Assembly (NCBI RefSeq): GCF_000621125.1
Contig: NZ_JHZC01000011.1
Coordinates: forward strand, 1 to 64,000
Direction: 5' to 3'
DNA: 64,000 bases
Source of the DNA: Maribacter antarcticus DSM 21422
GTDB lineage: Bacteria > Bacteroidota > Bacteroidia > Flavobacteriales > Flavobacteriaceae
Positions within the stretch are counted from its first letter, which is position 1, and each line of letters begins with the position of its first letter. The notes beneath the pieces are model-generated. The model saw nothing but the letters and a program-made list of their open reading frames with translations, was not told where the DNA came from and did no database searches. A program made the translations under genes and the position numbers. Shown one piece after another: positions 19,601 to 27,635 of the stretch.

Positions 19601-20131
19601 TGGCATTAAAATTTCGAAATTTCCATCAAAGTCAGTTGTTGCTCCAACAGTTGTGCCTTTTGCTATAACAGTTGCTCCTGGTAAAGGTACGCCGCTCATG
19701 TCAGTAACCATTCCTTTAAGACTTGTCTGTAAATTAGGCAGCTCTTGCTGTATGGTAGGAGCGGAATTACCCAATTTGATGGTTTCCTTTCTGGTTATAA
19801 CAATCTGGCTAGACAGTATTTGATAATCCAAATCTGTGCCATCGAATACTTCCTTCAAAAGATCTTCAACACAAAGATTACTTTTTTTGATGATTACTTT
19901 ACGGTTTAAATTTACCTCAGATGCTTCGTAAAAAAATTTATGCCCTGTCGTATTTGTTATTGTTTCAAATATGTGACCAAGATTCTTAGTTTTAAGACTA
20001 ATGGTTACAATGTTTTCCTGTGCACAGTTACTTGCATTAGCGTAGCTAAAAAATAGCAGCATACATAAGAATAACATTAAGCTCTTTGGAAACTTTAGAG
20101 CTTTAGCACATATGATTTTCTGTTTTTTCAT
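16604..20131 (-). CDS. SusC-like TonB-dependent transporter with STN signalling domain
   Basis: 1175 residues. After a signal peptide (to about residue 34) comes an STN domain (about 40-112, IVTISLKTKNLGHIFETITN), then a CarboxypepD_reg-like domain (about 135-215, LKGMVTDMSGVPLPGATVIA), a TonB-box-like region (EEVVVVGYGTLSKKR), plug (IRGSGSISAGNDPLFVIDGI, ASAAAIYGSRGGNGVLLIT) and a long barrel ending NLTF. The STN domain is the part that talks to FecR in transducing transporters, and the FecR and sigma genes lie directly upstream. So it should both import the glycan and report its presence. Length is usual for STN-bearing SusC proteins. Confidence 0.94.
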   Translation of the reverse strand: MKKQKIICAKALKFPKSLMLFLCMLLFFSYANASNCAQENIVTISLKTKNLGHIFETITNTTGHKFFYEASEVNLNRKVIIKKSNLCVEDLLKEVFDGTDLDYQILSSQIVITRKETIKLGNSAPTIQQELPNLQTSLKGMVTDMSGVPLPGATVIAKGTTVGATTDFDGNFEILMPTGVSKIRVSYLGFKSKEVEVSGQTSITVSLEEDAAALEEVVVVGYGTLSKKRVTGSVVSITPETITEVPSLSPEAAIIGQVAGVQVQETSGEPGASPNIRIRGSGSISAGNDPLFVIDGIPISRNLTSVGVNGGVARRRSAFQPPPVNPLATLNPNDIESIQVLKDASAAAIYGSRGGNGVLLITTKKGSTTDEGKFSFDSFISMQDVANKIDLMNAPELIDFTRDARNNNYLSSVPGASIDDPIGPGDRGNANYEMPQSFIDWDGTDTDWQDTMFKTGIVNNYNFSYASPIKNNTSFFTSVGYYKQTGVVEKAKFERYNMMLNLNSQLTDKLNLDLRVAPTITENQRVPASAPYFARPPGVIYSGLVHSPTVAPLNPDGTINQRNNQSFLGGATTTASNPLAIIEGVDDEIFQFQTRASLGLSYDILPELTFKTFGGTYINLYNQDLYRGNSLLYRNSAEGESFAQATSSTEVNWVWENTLNWEKEFNDHFVNAVLGYTAQKDNISIKQVLADNFPDDLVKTISGGQVFAGNSVQEQWTLASSLFRLNYAFKDKYLFTGTIRSDRSSRFGADNQTGYFPSVSAGWRLNEESFLQSVEAISELKLRASWGETGNFEIPNYGAIGLLSPDNYNLAGNEVNGLIQSTIPNPELTWEKSQQINIGLELGLYKNRVFLLADYYTTKTSDLLLNVSISSVSGFQTTLQNLGEVENSGFELALSTKNFVGEFSWETNLNFSTNKNEVLSLNESNEPIFSAGSAGVRHVTRVGDPIGSYYGYVVDGIYQTQAEIDDAPADTQAPNAAPGDFRFKDVDGDGQITPDDRTVTGSYFPDFTWGINNRFRYKNVDFSFLIQGVEGNEILNLTSRHMKNGEANFNAYGILNQRWRSAAEPGNGIVPRADRETGNHGNNNRPSSYQVEDGSFIRLRNVTLGYSVPAKKLFGNSGIDRLRFYITGTNLVTFTDYLGYNPEVSNISNNSLTPGEDYGAYPLTRSFTMGVNLTF

Positions 20132-20198
20132 AATTAATTTGGTCTAGTTAGTAATTGATTTCTCTTTTGTTAGCAATTGATTTTAGTCATAGGCATTG

Positions 20199-21365
20199 TT
20201 ATTTTTTAATTATTATCGTTTTTCCGTTTTTGGTGTAATTGAAATAGGTGTGGGTTTGTATTGTTTTTAATACTAAATCAATATCCTCTTTATCAAACAT
20301 ACCTGTAAACCTTAATTCACCCAGAATATCACTTTCATTAACAATGTGAACATTGAATTGACGTTCCAATTTTTTTATGATTTCTGACATTTTTTCATTT
20401 TCAAAATACACAATACCCTTGGTCCATGCTATGTATGGAGTTACATCCACATCTTCAATAAAAAATGATTGATTTAAAATTTTAGAATTCGTAAGCTTTT
20501 GAGATGGCTTTAACATGGTAAGAAGTTCCCCATTAGAATCTTTTTCAGCACCAACACCAATAGAACCTTCTACCAATACCACTTCAGATATAGTATCCTC
20601 ATCGTAGTTGGATATATTAAACACGGTACCAAACACCTGGGTATACATTTCATCAGTTTTTACCACAAAAGGCTTACTTGTATTTTTGGCTATTTCAAAA
20701 AATGCCTCTCCTTTTAAAAAGACTTCCCTTTTGCTTTTACCTTCAAAACTGGAAGGGTATCTTAATTCTGATCCAGAATTCAACTTAATAACTGATCCAT
20801 CCTCCAATATGACTGATAAAATTTTACCGTTAGGAACTCTTAAAACATTATTATCGGATTTAACTCCACTAGTCTTTTTCCAATCATGACGTATTGTACC
20901 ATGGTTAAGATAAATGTTAGCAATTCCATTTTTGCTTTTTAAAATAGTATCATTATCGTGCTCCAGATTGATAATCTCACCAGTATCTAATTGGAGGGTT
21001 ATTTGATTTGAATCAAACGTTGGTTGAAGGGTGGCTGTTGAATTCGTGTTCGTAATTAAGTAGATAGAAGACGTAATTAAAACCAATAGCGCTGCAGCAT
21101 ATCCCCATACGTGTTTATTAGCATAAAATGACATTAACCTTCCTGTCTTCTTATCTCTAATACTTTTCAAAAATTGTGTGAAAGCGGGTCTAGAATCCAA
21201 AGATTTACTTTGGTAATTAATTAAAAAATCAGCTTGAATTATTTTCTTAAATACTTCTTGGTTCCCTTCCTTCTTCACCCATTCATAAAGTATTGAAACT
21301 TCTTCTGTGGTTGCTTCTTGGTTAAGATATTTTGTAATTATTCTTCTAATGTCAAGCTTGGTCAT
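20199..21365 (-). CDS. FecR-like anti-sigma factor
   Basis: 388 residues: an N-terminal cytosolic helical part that would bind sigma (residues 1-80), one membrane segment at about 86-106 (HVWGYAAALLVLITSSIYLI), a periplasmic FecR domain (about 170-275, VPNGKILSVILEDGSVIKLN), and a C-terminal DUF4974-like domain (IAWTKGIVYFENEKMSEIIKKL). FecR proteins pass the signal from the STN domain of a TonB-dependent transporter to an ECF sigma factor. It lies between the sigma gene (150 bases upstream) and the STN-bearing SusC gene (67 bases downstream), the usual order. Confidence 0.93.
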   Translation of the reverse strand: MTKLDIRRIITKYLNQEATTEEVSILYEWVKKEGNQEVFKKIIQADFLINYQSKSLDSRPAFTQFLKSIRDKKTGRLMSFYANKHVWGYAAALLVLITSSIYLITNTNSTATLQPTFDSNQITLQLDTGEIINLEHDNDTILKSKNGIANIYLNHGTIRHDWKKTSGVKSDNNVLRVPNGKILSVILEDGSVIKLNSGSELRYPSSFEGKSKREVFLKGEAFFEIAKNTSKPFVVKTDEMYTQVFGTVFNISNYDEDTISEVVLVEGSIGVGAEKDSNGELLTMLKPSQKLTNSKILNQSFFIEDVDVTPYIAWTKGIVYFENEKMSEIIKKLERQFNVHIVNESDILGELRFTGMFDKEDIDLVLKTIQTHTYFNYTKNGKTIIIKK

Positions 21366-21516
21366 CTAAAAAAATTAAGTCTCCTTATTTAAAAGACGTA
21401 GATTTTATTAAAAACCCTTACTGTTAATTCAATTTTTTAATAAATTAATTTGGAATACTAAGGAAATAGCCCGTGTACCTTATTAACACATAAACTAAGA
21501 AATAATTCATACCAAA

Positions 21517-22083
21517 TTAGAAGAATAGGGATAACTGTGTTCTAAGTCTTTTTATGGCTTTGGACATATGTGCTTCAACAGTCTTAATAGAAATATGCAG
21601 CTCTTCTGAAATTTCTTTATACCTAAGACCATCCTTTTTACCCATTATAAATACTTTCTTACATCGTTCGGGTAAATTTTCAATTTCTACTTCCATCTGT
21701 TTCAATCTTTCATCAAAAAGTGAGGAATCTGTCTCTAAAATTTCTAAATGTGCCTCCTGCTTAAGGCTATCTAAGAATGCTAATTCTTTCTTTTTTTTTC
21801 TTTGTGTATCTATAAAAAGATTAAGCGCAATTACAAAAAGGTATCTTTTAAGGCTGTCTTCTTTAATGTGAATTATTTCTTTCTTGTCCCAAAATTTTAT
21901 AAAAGCCTGTTGTGCAACTTCTTCGGCAACCCTAAAATCTCCAGAAACAGCTGTAATATAGTTGCAAAGGTCTTGGTAGTAGCTTTTGAAAAAAAAACCA
22001 TAGGCCTCTTCAGAGCCTTTCTTTAGCTCTTCAATGAGAATTTTTTCATTTACGTATTTTGGTTCGGTTGACACAACAAACAA
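21517..22083 (-). CDS. ECF RNA polymerase sigma factor (FecI-like)
   Basis: 188 residues: sigma region 2 (YGFFFKSYYQDLCNYIT, VAEEVAQQAFIKFWDKK) and region 4 (CKKVFIMGKKDGLRYKEI, ISIKTVEAHMSKAIKRLR). It matches the Bacteroidetes RpoE-like FecI group that pairs with FecR. The frame has no early ATG: TTG at 22083 or GTG at 22074 are the choices, so the start is uncertain. First gene of the catabolic cluster; it should direct transcription of the SusC gene and possibly the rest. Confidence 0.9.
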   Translation of the reverse strand: MFVVSTEPKYVNEKILIEELKKGSEEAYGFFFKSYYQDLCNYITAVSGDFRVAEEVAQQAFIKFWDKKEIIHIKEDSLKRYLFVIALNLFIDTQRKKKKELAFLDSLKQEAHLEILETDSSLFDERLKQMEVEIENLPERCKKVFIMGKKDGLRYKEISEELHISIKTVEAHMSKAIKRLRTQLSLFF

Positions 22084-22918
22084 TTTAAATCAAGCTATAA
22101 GAACAAGGTCCAAAAAGAGTATAACTTTGTATTTAAAAGACTTTACTTCCACTGATTAAGACTATATGTTCCACGAAATTAATTAGAATAAAATTTAAGA
22201 CTATCTGTAAAATATGTTCACCAACTCTTTTAATTGATGTCATCATCTTTAAAGACCGAACTATAGATGTATACTCCAACAACTTATCTTAAAAGTATAA
22301 AAATAAAAATACATACAAACTGTTTTCTAATAATTTAGATTCTTAGTTTTTTAATTTTTATTGTATCAATTAAAAATCATCATAATATTTCACAAATCGT
22401 CACCAGTATAATCAGCCTATAAACAGAACTCTCTATAAACAAAGGAATAGTGATTGATGTGTGATTCTTACCAAGAACAACTGGAATACTAAAAGAACCG
22501 CTTTATCCGTATAATAAATATGTTAGGGAACCATCAAGAAGAAACAAATGTCATAAAAAAGACGCTAATTTGAATGTAAGCCCCTGCATGTATCGCCTGT
22601 CTAGGAACGTATTTATACTAATTTAATCCAACCAGTTCCTTAGGTAGTAAAACCAGTTTTCAGCTTATTTTAAAAAATAATGAGAACTGCTACCTAAGTA
22701 GTAGTTCTATCTTTAGTAAACGAGTAAATTCAAAAAGTAAGTTGTGTTGAAATACTTACCAAATCTATTTCCTTTTCAATCACAAACAAGAGGAAAAGCA
22801 GAGGTTACAGGTAATTAAACATCGCAAAGAAAAAGAAGGGTAGCTACGACAATACCACGTTCCATAGTAATCTTAAAAAAATCAATTCTTATATGTCATT
22901 GTCAGTAATGCGTTTGTT
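22084..22918. other. Gene-free stretch upstream of the sigma gene
   Basis: AT-rich sequence with no convincing frame on either strand, ending at a TolC remnant. It should contain the promoter of the sigma/FecR/SusCD cluster near 22090-22150, but no clear TAnnTTTG box was found. Confidence 0.4.
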
Positions 22919-23259
22919 CAGAAGCAGGAAATCCAAATCGCTAAAAACGAAGTCTGTGAGAGAAAGGGTGAATACTTACCCTATGTAGGATTTAAGGGTG
23001 GTGCAGAAGTCGTAAAACCAGGTCGCTATACCCGAAACGGAGCTGTGGAAGCCACGACCGATATCGAGCCAGACAAGGAATTTCCCAATCCGCTACCAGA
23101 TTACATGGCTGGTCTACAAGCCCCTTGGGAACTTGATGTTTGGAAAAAGTTACGGAACGCTAAAAAAGCAGCGGTATCCTGATATTTAGCGAGTATCGAA
23201 GGAACTTTATGGTAAGCAATCGTTTGAATTATATAGATGCTTCACAATTATTTGAGTAG
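22919..23259 (+). pseudogene. Fragment of a TolC-type metal-efflux outer-membrane protein
   Basis: One frame reads QKQEIQIAKNEVCERKGEYL, PYVGFKGGAEVVKPGRYT, FPNPLPDYMAGLQAPWELDV and WKKLRNAKKAAVS, then a TGA; a shift restores YLASIEG, and a second shift restores MVSNRLNYIDASQ. The order matches the middle of TolC-family proteins found with CusA/CzcA-type efflux in Bacteroidota (GEYLP-x-V, W-E-L-D-V-W-K-K-L-R-N-A). Both ends are missing and there are at least two frameshifts, so this is a relic inside the island. Confidence 0.7.
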
Positions 23260-23745
23260 CATGGAGAGATATAACACGCTTCTTATTTCAATAATTATCC
23301 TGTAAACTAAAATTATCATTTCATTTGCAACAATAGGTATTCATATTTTAGGAATGGATTTTAAGTATCACGTTTTACAGTTCCATTAAATGGCCGTTTT
23401 ACGAAACTAGGTTGAAAAGCATTTCGAATAAATGATTCCGGTTGCGTTCGTTATTATTTTTCATAGTTCTATTCATTCACCTTTTACGTAACTAAAAAGT
23501 TCATTCAATATAAATACCTTCATAAAATTTGTGGGGTATTAGTTTAATTTGAGCGTTGAAGTCTTTAAGCTGCAAAGAAAAATTGCTTCATGTCCCAATT
23601 ATATCCAAATAAAAAAAGCATCAGGAGTGTAAACGCTAGGAATAGGTATTCTTGCTGGGCTCCCCCCTCTTGATGTTGCACCAACCAGGATAGCTATCGG
23701 GGCTCTTATTAACAGCCGTAAACTATAAGTTTACGTTTAGGACTA
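23260..23745. other. Gene-free stretch
   Basis: No convincing frame, RNA or repeat. It lies between the TolC relic and the DUF5777-like gene and probably contains decayed sequence. Confidence 0.4.
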
Positions 23746-24636
23746 TTACTTATTTCGCTTTAAATGTAGAATATATGTAGCATTGAACCCAAAGTGTAAA
23801 TTACCATCGTTAAAATTAAAATTTGTCCTGGTTTTGGTGATAAAGGCATCTTCGACCATGGCCCTTGCATTGGTCAATTGAAATTGCAAGATAATATCCC
23901 CTACTTCCCAATTAACTCCTAATGCAAAAGCATTATACGTATTTATAGTTTCTAAAGGATTGGCAACATAATAATACTCGGACACAATGGACACATGATG
24001 TCCTATTTTGTAACGTCCGCCAAGACCGATGGCAAATTGCGTTTGTGGATCTTCCTCGAACAAAGCCGAATTTCTGTGTATCAGGGTAGGTGAAACTTGT
24101 AATGAAAAGTTTGGTGTAAATTTTCTAGCCATTAATAAATGACTCGTAAAAGAGAGACGGTCACCAAAACTATCGAAGGCATAAATATTGTCTGTTGCCT
24201 TGCTGCGGTAAGACATGTTTTGGAACAAAGTAATACTTAACGGGGATCCGCCTTTGTTGATTTGTTGTTGTACTAAACGGTATTTTAGGAAACCATCGAA
24301 AATGCCATCCCAAGTGGTACCTCCTGCGCCTAAGGTTAATTTATCATTTATGCCATATTCCAGACCTATTCTGCTGCTCATGCGATCTGCGACAAAGCTT
24401 TGTGTTCTTGGTGCTGGCGTATTCCAAAACCGGTTCATTACATGAAACTCAAGAAGGCCTTGTTTTCGCGTCTCCACAGAATGGCCAATGGAAATCCTAG
24501 TCGTTTTAAAGGTGGCTTGGGCCTTTAGTGGTTCGTTTGGATACTCTTTATTTATGGTTTCTAAAAGGTCTTGAGATTGTACAAAAGCCATTCCAAAAAC
24601 AAAACATAGTAAGAAAAAAAGCTTTTTATTTTTCAT
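23746..24636 (-). CDS. DUF5777-like outer-membrane barrel protein
   Basis: 296 residues from the ATG at 24636 (MKNKKLFFLLCFVFGMAF, signal peptide cut near VQSQ); an earlier in-frame start at 24681 would put 15 extra residues before the signal and is less likely. The mature part alternates polar and hydrophobic residues as in a barrel, with ISIGHSVETRKQGLLEFHV near the N-terminus, as I recall for DUF5777. The gene overlaps the end of the YceI-like gene by 11 bases, and OB-fold and CHRD genes lie upstream on the same strand, so the four probably work together at the envelope. Role unknown; in other genomes this family tends to accompany respiratory or heme-related lipoproteins (from memory). 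Confidence 0.75.
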   Translation of the reverse strand: MKNKKLFFLLCFVFGMAFVQSQDLLETINKEYPNEPLKAQATFKTTRISIGHSVETRKQGLLEFHVMNRFWNTPAPRTQSFVADRMSSRIGLEYGINDKLTLGAGGTTWDGIFDGFLKYRLVQQQINKGGSPLSITLFQNMSYRSKATDNIYAFDSFGDRLSFTSHLLMARKFTPNFSLQVSPTLIHRNSALFEEDPQTQFAIGLGGRYKIGHHVSIVSEYYYVANPLETINTYNAFALGVNWEVGDIILQFQLTNARAMVEDAFITKTRTNFNFNDGNLHFGFNATYILHLKRNK

Positions 24637-25174
24637 AGGGTAGGTATTCGAATTTAAATGAAATGGATATCGTTTTTGCAATATTCGGAGCTAACAATGC
24701 GGGAACCTTAATATCGAAATCTTCAATGGATATATCAAATTCGCCAGAGAGTATATAATTACCCAGAGTGTTCTCTATATCTGTTTTTATTTCTACATTT
24801 TTAGTGATGCCATGTATGGTCAAAGGACCTTTAATTACTTTGGTCTGTGTACCCACTATAGATGAATCAAAATCTTGGATAATCCCTTCAAATGTTGCTT
24901 TTGGGTAGATATCCGATTCAATATAACTTTCGTTAAAATGTTCTTGCATCAATTCTTTTTCAAAAACAAATGTTCTCATGAGCATGCTCACCGCTATTTC
25001 GTTTTTCGCTAAGTCAATAATACTTAAAACCTGATTATTATCCGCCTTTATGTCTTCTACTGTAGTGTACGAAAAGAATGAAATTTTCCCTTGTTTAGTA
25101 ATGTATTGCTCCGTTCTAGGGCTAAGACTTGAATAAAGTATAAAGATAAGAATGATGGTGCAAGTTTTACTCAT
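24626..25174 (-). CDS. YceI-family periplasmic lipid-binding protein
   Basis: 182 residues with an N-terminal hydrophobic segment (CTIILIFILYSSLS). The core follows the YceI lipocalin-like pattern: GKISFFSYTTVEDIKADNN, the MRTFVFEKELMQEHFNESYI stretch, YPKATFEGII, and GPLTIHGITKNVEI. YceI proteins bind isoprenoid or fatty lipids in the periplasm. It overlaps the OB-fold gene upstream by eight bases and the DUF5777-like gene downstream by 11, so translation is probably coupled. A quinone or other polyprenoid ligand is possible but not shown. Confidence 0.82.
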   Translation of the reverse strand: MSKTCTIILIFILYSSLSPRTEQYITKQGKISFFSYTTVEDIKADNNQVLSIIDLAKNEIAVSMLMRTFVFEKELMQEHFNESYIESDIYPKATFEGIIQDFDSSIVGTQTKVIKGPLTIHGITKNVEIKTDIENTLGNYILSGEFDISIEDFDIKVPALLAPNIAKTISISFKFEYLPYEK

Positions 25175-25604
25175 TGTCTTTGGGGTTAAGTATAATACAG
25201 TCTAAAAAAATAGCATCCATAAGAAAGCCTTTACAAATGCCTTTTAATACGATATTTTGCCCTAACTCTAATTTTTTTATGCTCTTATACTGATTTGATT
25301 GCATGTCGCAAATTACACAAGAAAAATCTGTTTCTCCTTGCAATAATACGGTATAGCGATTGTTTAAAAAAGTGATGTCCTTGATGACACCCGCTATCTC
25401 TATAGTTTTTTCAATATACTCTGAATTTGCAGAACTCTCATTGTTTAAGAAGGAAGAAATTAAGCTTTCAGATGAGATTTGAATTTCTGTATGTGCAGCC
25501 GCTATATTTACGTTATTTTCTCTTGTGATATAAAAGTAAAGCATGCTGAAAACCAATACAAAGACTGCTACTGTAGCCAGTAAAAATTTTGATATTTTTT
25601 TCAT
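25167..25604 (-). CDS. Membrane-anchored OB-fold (tRNA_anti-like) protein
   Basis: 145 residues: one N-terminal membrane segment (LLATVAVFVLVFSMLYFYI, residues about 8-26) then a beta-rich domain with EIAGVIKDI, YTVLLQGETDFSCVICDM and GQNIVLKGICKGFLMDAIFL. This matches the tRNA_anti-like OB-fold proteins of Bacteroidota; no nucleic-acid role should be assumed for an exported copy. Four cysteines in the domain (two in SCVICDM, two in KGICKGF and FLDCII) could form disulfides or bind metal. It overlaps the YceI gene by eight bases. Function unknown. Confidence 0.7.
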   Translation of the reverse strand: MKKISKFLLATVAVFVLVFSMLYFYITRENNVNIAAAHTEIQISSESLISSFLNNESSANSEYIEKTIEIAGVIKDITFLNNRYTVLLQGETDFSCVICDMQSNQYKSIKKLELGQNIVLKGICKGFLMDAIFLDCIILNPKDNE

Positions 25605-25737
25605 TTTATCTTCTCTTGAAGTTGCTAATTAAAAAATCTAAAATCAAATCTTATTTTTGTTGTCTGCACGGTCTTTCCTAACACAGGAAATTTAAGATAT
25701 GTATTTTGTTGATTTTATTTGGCATACTACCTAATAA

Positions 25738-25772
25738 AAATCGTGGGGCGTTTAAAAAACGTCCCACGATTA
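25738..25772 (-). terminator. Terminator after the CHRD-cupredoxin gene
   Basis: A near-perfect hairpin (ATCGTGGGACGTTT on the minus strand pairing with AAACGCCCCACGAT around a short A/T loop) lies about 30 bases after the stop and is followed on the minus strand by a T-run. It would end the CHRD transcript before the OB-fold gene, so the downstream trio may have its own promoter or depend on read-through. Confidence 0.75.
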
Positions 25773-25797
25773 AAACAAGCAAGCTTAACTATAAAAT

Positions 25798-27378
25798 CTA
25801 GTTTGTAATCGTAATTGTACCGGTCATAAAACCGTGAAACTCACAATTGTAATATAAGGTTTCAGGTGCATCGGCTGGGACCGTGAACGTGATTGTTCCG
25901 GATACTGCTCCGTTGTTCGCTACCCCTGCATTATATATGTTTGAGCTTCCCGCACCCTGAACTGATTTTAGCAAGAATGGATGACCTGGAGTATCCACAT
26001 TGAAGGTATATGTACTTCCTCTTTTGAAGGTGAAATTTGGGTTGCTTGAACCAGAAAGTCCTTCTCCGTTAAAAATATATGCAGTAACTCCACTATTGGT
26101 TACATCATATGTTTTTGATTCTGTATTTCCAGAACTATCATTGCCTGCATTAGCGCCAATATTTCCTTGAGCAACTAACGTAGCTAAATCCTCATCACTT
26201 AAATGAATATTAACATAAGCGTTTAGGCTCAAAATTTCTGTATAGGTAATCGCAGCGCCACCAACCAAGACCGCTATTTGTGTTTTACTGATTCCAGTAT
26301 CCCCGTTTACCGCATTTAATCCTACGATAATGTTACCCGTAGTGGCAATATCATTTTCATGAATGTGTGCAGGGTGCCTTCCACCTGCTGATGTTCCTGT
26401 AAGCATAATCGTGGCTAAAGTAGTTTCATTTACACGTTCTGCGAACTCAATTGTTCCGTTGATTCCTGGAACGTCTTTTTCGGTTAGTTCATAGCTCGTC
26501 GTTTTACCCGTCAATTCATTCTGGCCTATATCGCCTTGGGCAACTAACGTAGTTAATTCGTCCGCGCTTAAATGAATGTTGATATAACCATTATAGTTCA
26601 ATACCTCATCATATCCGAATGCAGTACCATTATCTAAAGCGGCAACATTTGTCTTACTCATACCTGTATCCCCGTTTACTGGATTGAAAGAGAATGCAAT
26701 ACTACCACCTTCTATTGCCGTATTCATATGAATATGACCAGGATGTACTCCGCCGTCTGGTGTATTGTTTAATTGAATAACCGCAAGCGCTTCTCCGTTT
26801 ACTCTTTCGTAAAAAGTAGCCATACCATCTATTTCAGGAACAGCAACACTTCCTAGTGCATACGCTTTAGAAACATCGGTAAGGTCATTTTGACCTATAT
26901 CTCCTTGTGCAACAATAGTAGCTAACTCGTTATCGCTTAAATGCACATTAATATATCCATCAAAATCAAGTAATCCTTGATAGGTGACAGCCGTGCCGTC
27001 GTCTAAAGCACTAAAAGTAGTTGTGCTTTTTCCAGTAGCTCCATCTACAGGTGTTAACGATAGTGCAATACTACCCCCTTCTGCGGCGGTGTTTACGTGA
27101 ATATGTGCTGGATGCAAACCACCTTGGGGTGTATTTTGCAATTCCAGTTCTATACGTAAGGTAGCATCACTACTTTCAATAAAATTGGCAGTTCCTAATA
27201 TTCCAGAACCTTCTACTGAACCCAAATCGTATATTTTAGAATTCAATTCTGTTGGTGAATCATCAACCGGTTCAATATAACCGTCATCACTGTAACCATT
27301 GTTATCGTTACTACAACTCATAAAGGCAAACGGTATAGCCATTACCAATAGTAAAAAACTTTTACTTACACATTTCAT
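25798..27378 (-). CDS. Lipoprotein with three CHRD repeats and a C-terminal cupredoxin
   Basis: 526 residues; lipoprotein signal with C22 (FAFMSCSND). Three repeats follow, each carrying an HPxHIH motif (89-94, 212-217, 335-340) and a later N-[VI]-H-L (144, 267, 390). Both marks recur at exactly 123 residues. The HPAHIH/GYINVHL pattern is that of CHRD domains. After a Gly/Ser/Asn linker (about 410-422), residues 425-526 form a plastocyanin-like domain with a full type-1 copper set: H466 (TPGHPFLL), C512, H515 and M518 (NCEFHGFM). So it is a surface-anchored blue-copper protein carrying three histidine-rich domains. It is transcribed away from the sensor-LytTR gene. Electron transfer or copper handling is inferred; CHRD function is unknown. 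Confidence 0.88.
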   Translation of the reverse strand: MKCVSKSFLLLVMAIPFAFMSCSNDNNGYSDDGYIEPVDDSPTELNSKIYDLGSVEGSGILGTANFIESSDATLRIELELQNTPQGGLHPAHIHVNTAAEGGSIALSLTPVDGATGKSTTTFSALDDGTAVTYQGLLDFDGYINVHLSDNELATIVAQGDIGQNDLTDVSKAYALGSVAVPEIDGMATFYERVNGEALAVIQLNNTPDGGVHPGHIHMNTAIEGGSIAFSFNPVNGDTGMSKTNVAALDNGTAFGYDEVLNYNGYINIHLSADELTTLVAQGDIGQNELTGKTTSYELTEKDVPGINGTIEFAERVNETTLATIMLTGTSAGGRHPAHIHENDIATTGNIIVGLNAVNGDTGISKTQIAVLVGGAAITYTEILSLNAYVNIHLSDEDLATLVAQGNIGANAGNDSSGNTESKTYDVTNSGVTAYIFNGEGLSGSSNPNFTFKRGSTYTFNVDTPGHPFLLKSVQGAGSSNIYNAGVANNGAVSGTITFTVPADAPETLYYNCEFHGFMTGTITITN

Positions 27379-27414
27379 TGTTTAATGTTTTGATATTAAT
27401 ATTAAACAAATGTA
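27378..27414 (-). promoter_or_regulatory. Promoter box and perfect inverted repeat before the CHRD gene
   Basis: TTGTTTAAT (27378-27386) and ATTAAACAA (27401-27409) form a perfect 9-base inverted repeat with a 14-base spacer, ending at the start codon. On the minus strand TACATTTG (27407-27414) matches the Bacteroidota -7 element TAnnTTTG and overlaps the distal arm. A protein bound here would block or control the promoter. The LytTR regulator encoded next door is the obvious candidate, although LytTR sites are usually direct repeats. Confidence 0.55.
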
Positions 27415-27635
27415 TATTTACTTACGCTTTGTAGACTACTTAATGTTCGGGAAGAGGAAAATTTAGCTTTAAAAGTGAATATAACGGACTGAGTTATCTC
27501 TACTTTGCTCAAAACTGTACTAATTGAATCTGACTCGTATCCTGAATATTTTGAGTTATGGGACACAACGAAGTACTCTAGTCAATAATGTTATCTTTAC
27601 CCACCCTTAGCCCATCTAAAACCTAATGGTATTGT

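Noticed and set aside
26100-27250. DNA tandem repeat or CRISPR-like array in the CHRD gene
   Set aside because: The roughly 369-base periodicity is inside an open reading frame and diverged at DNA level; it reflects protein domain triplication.
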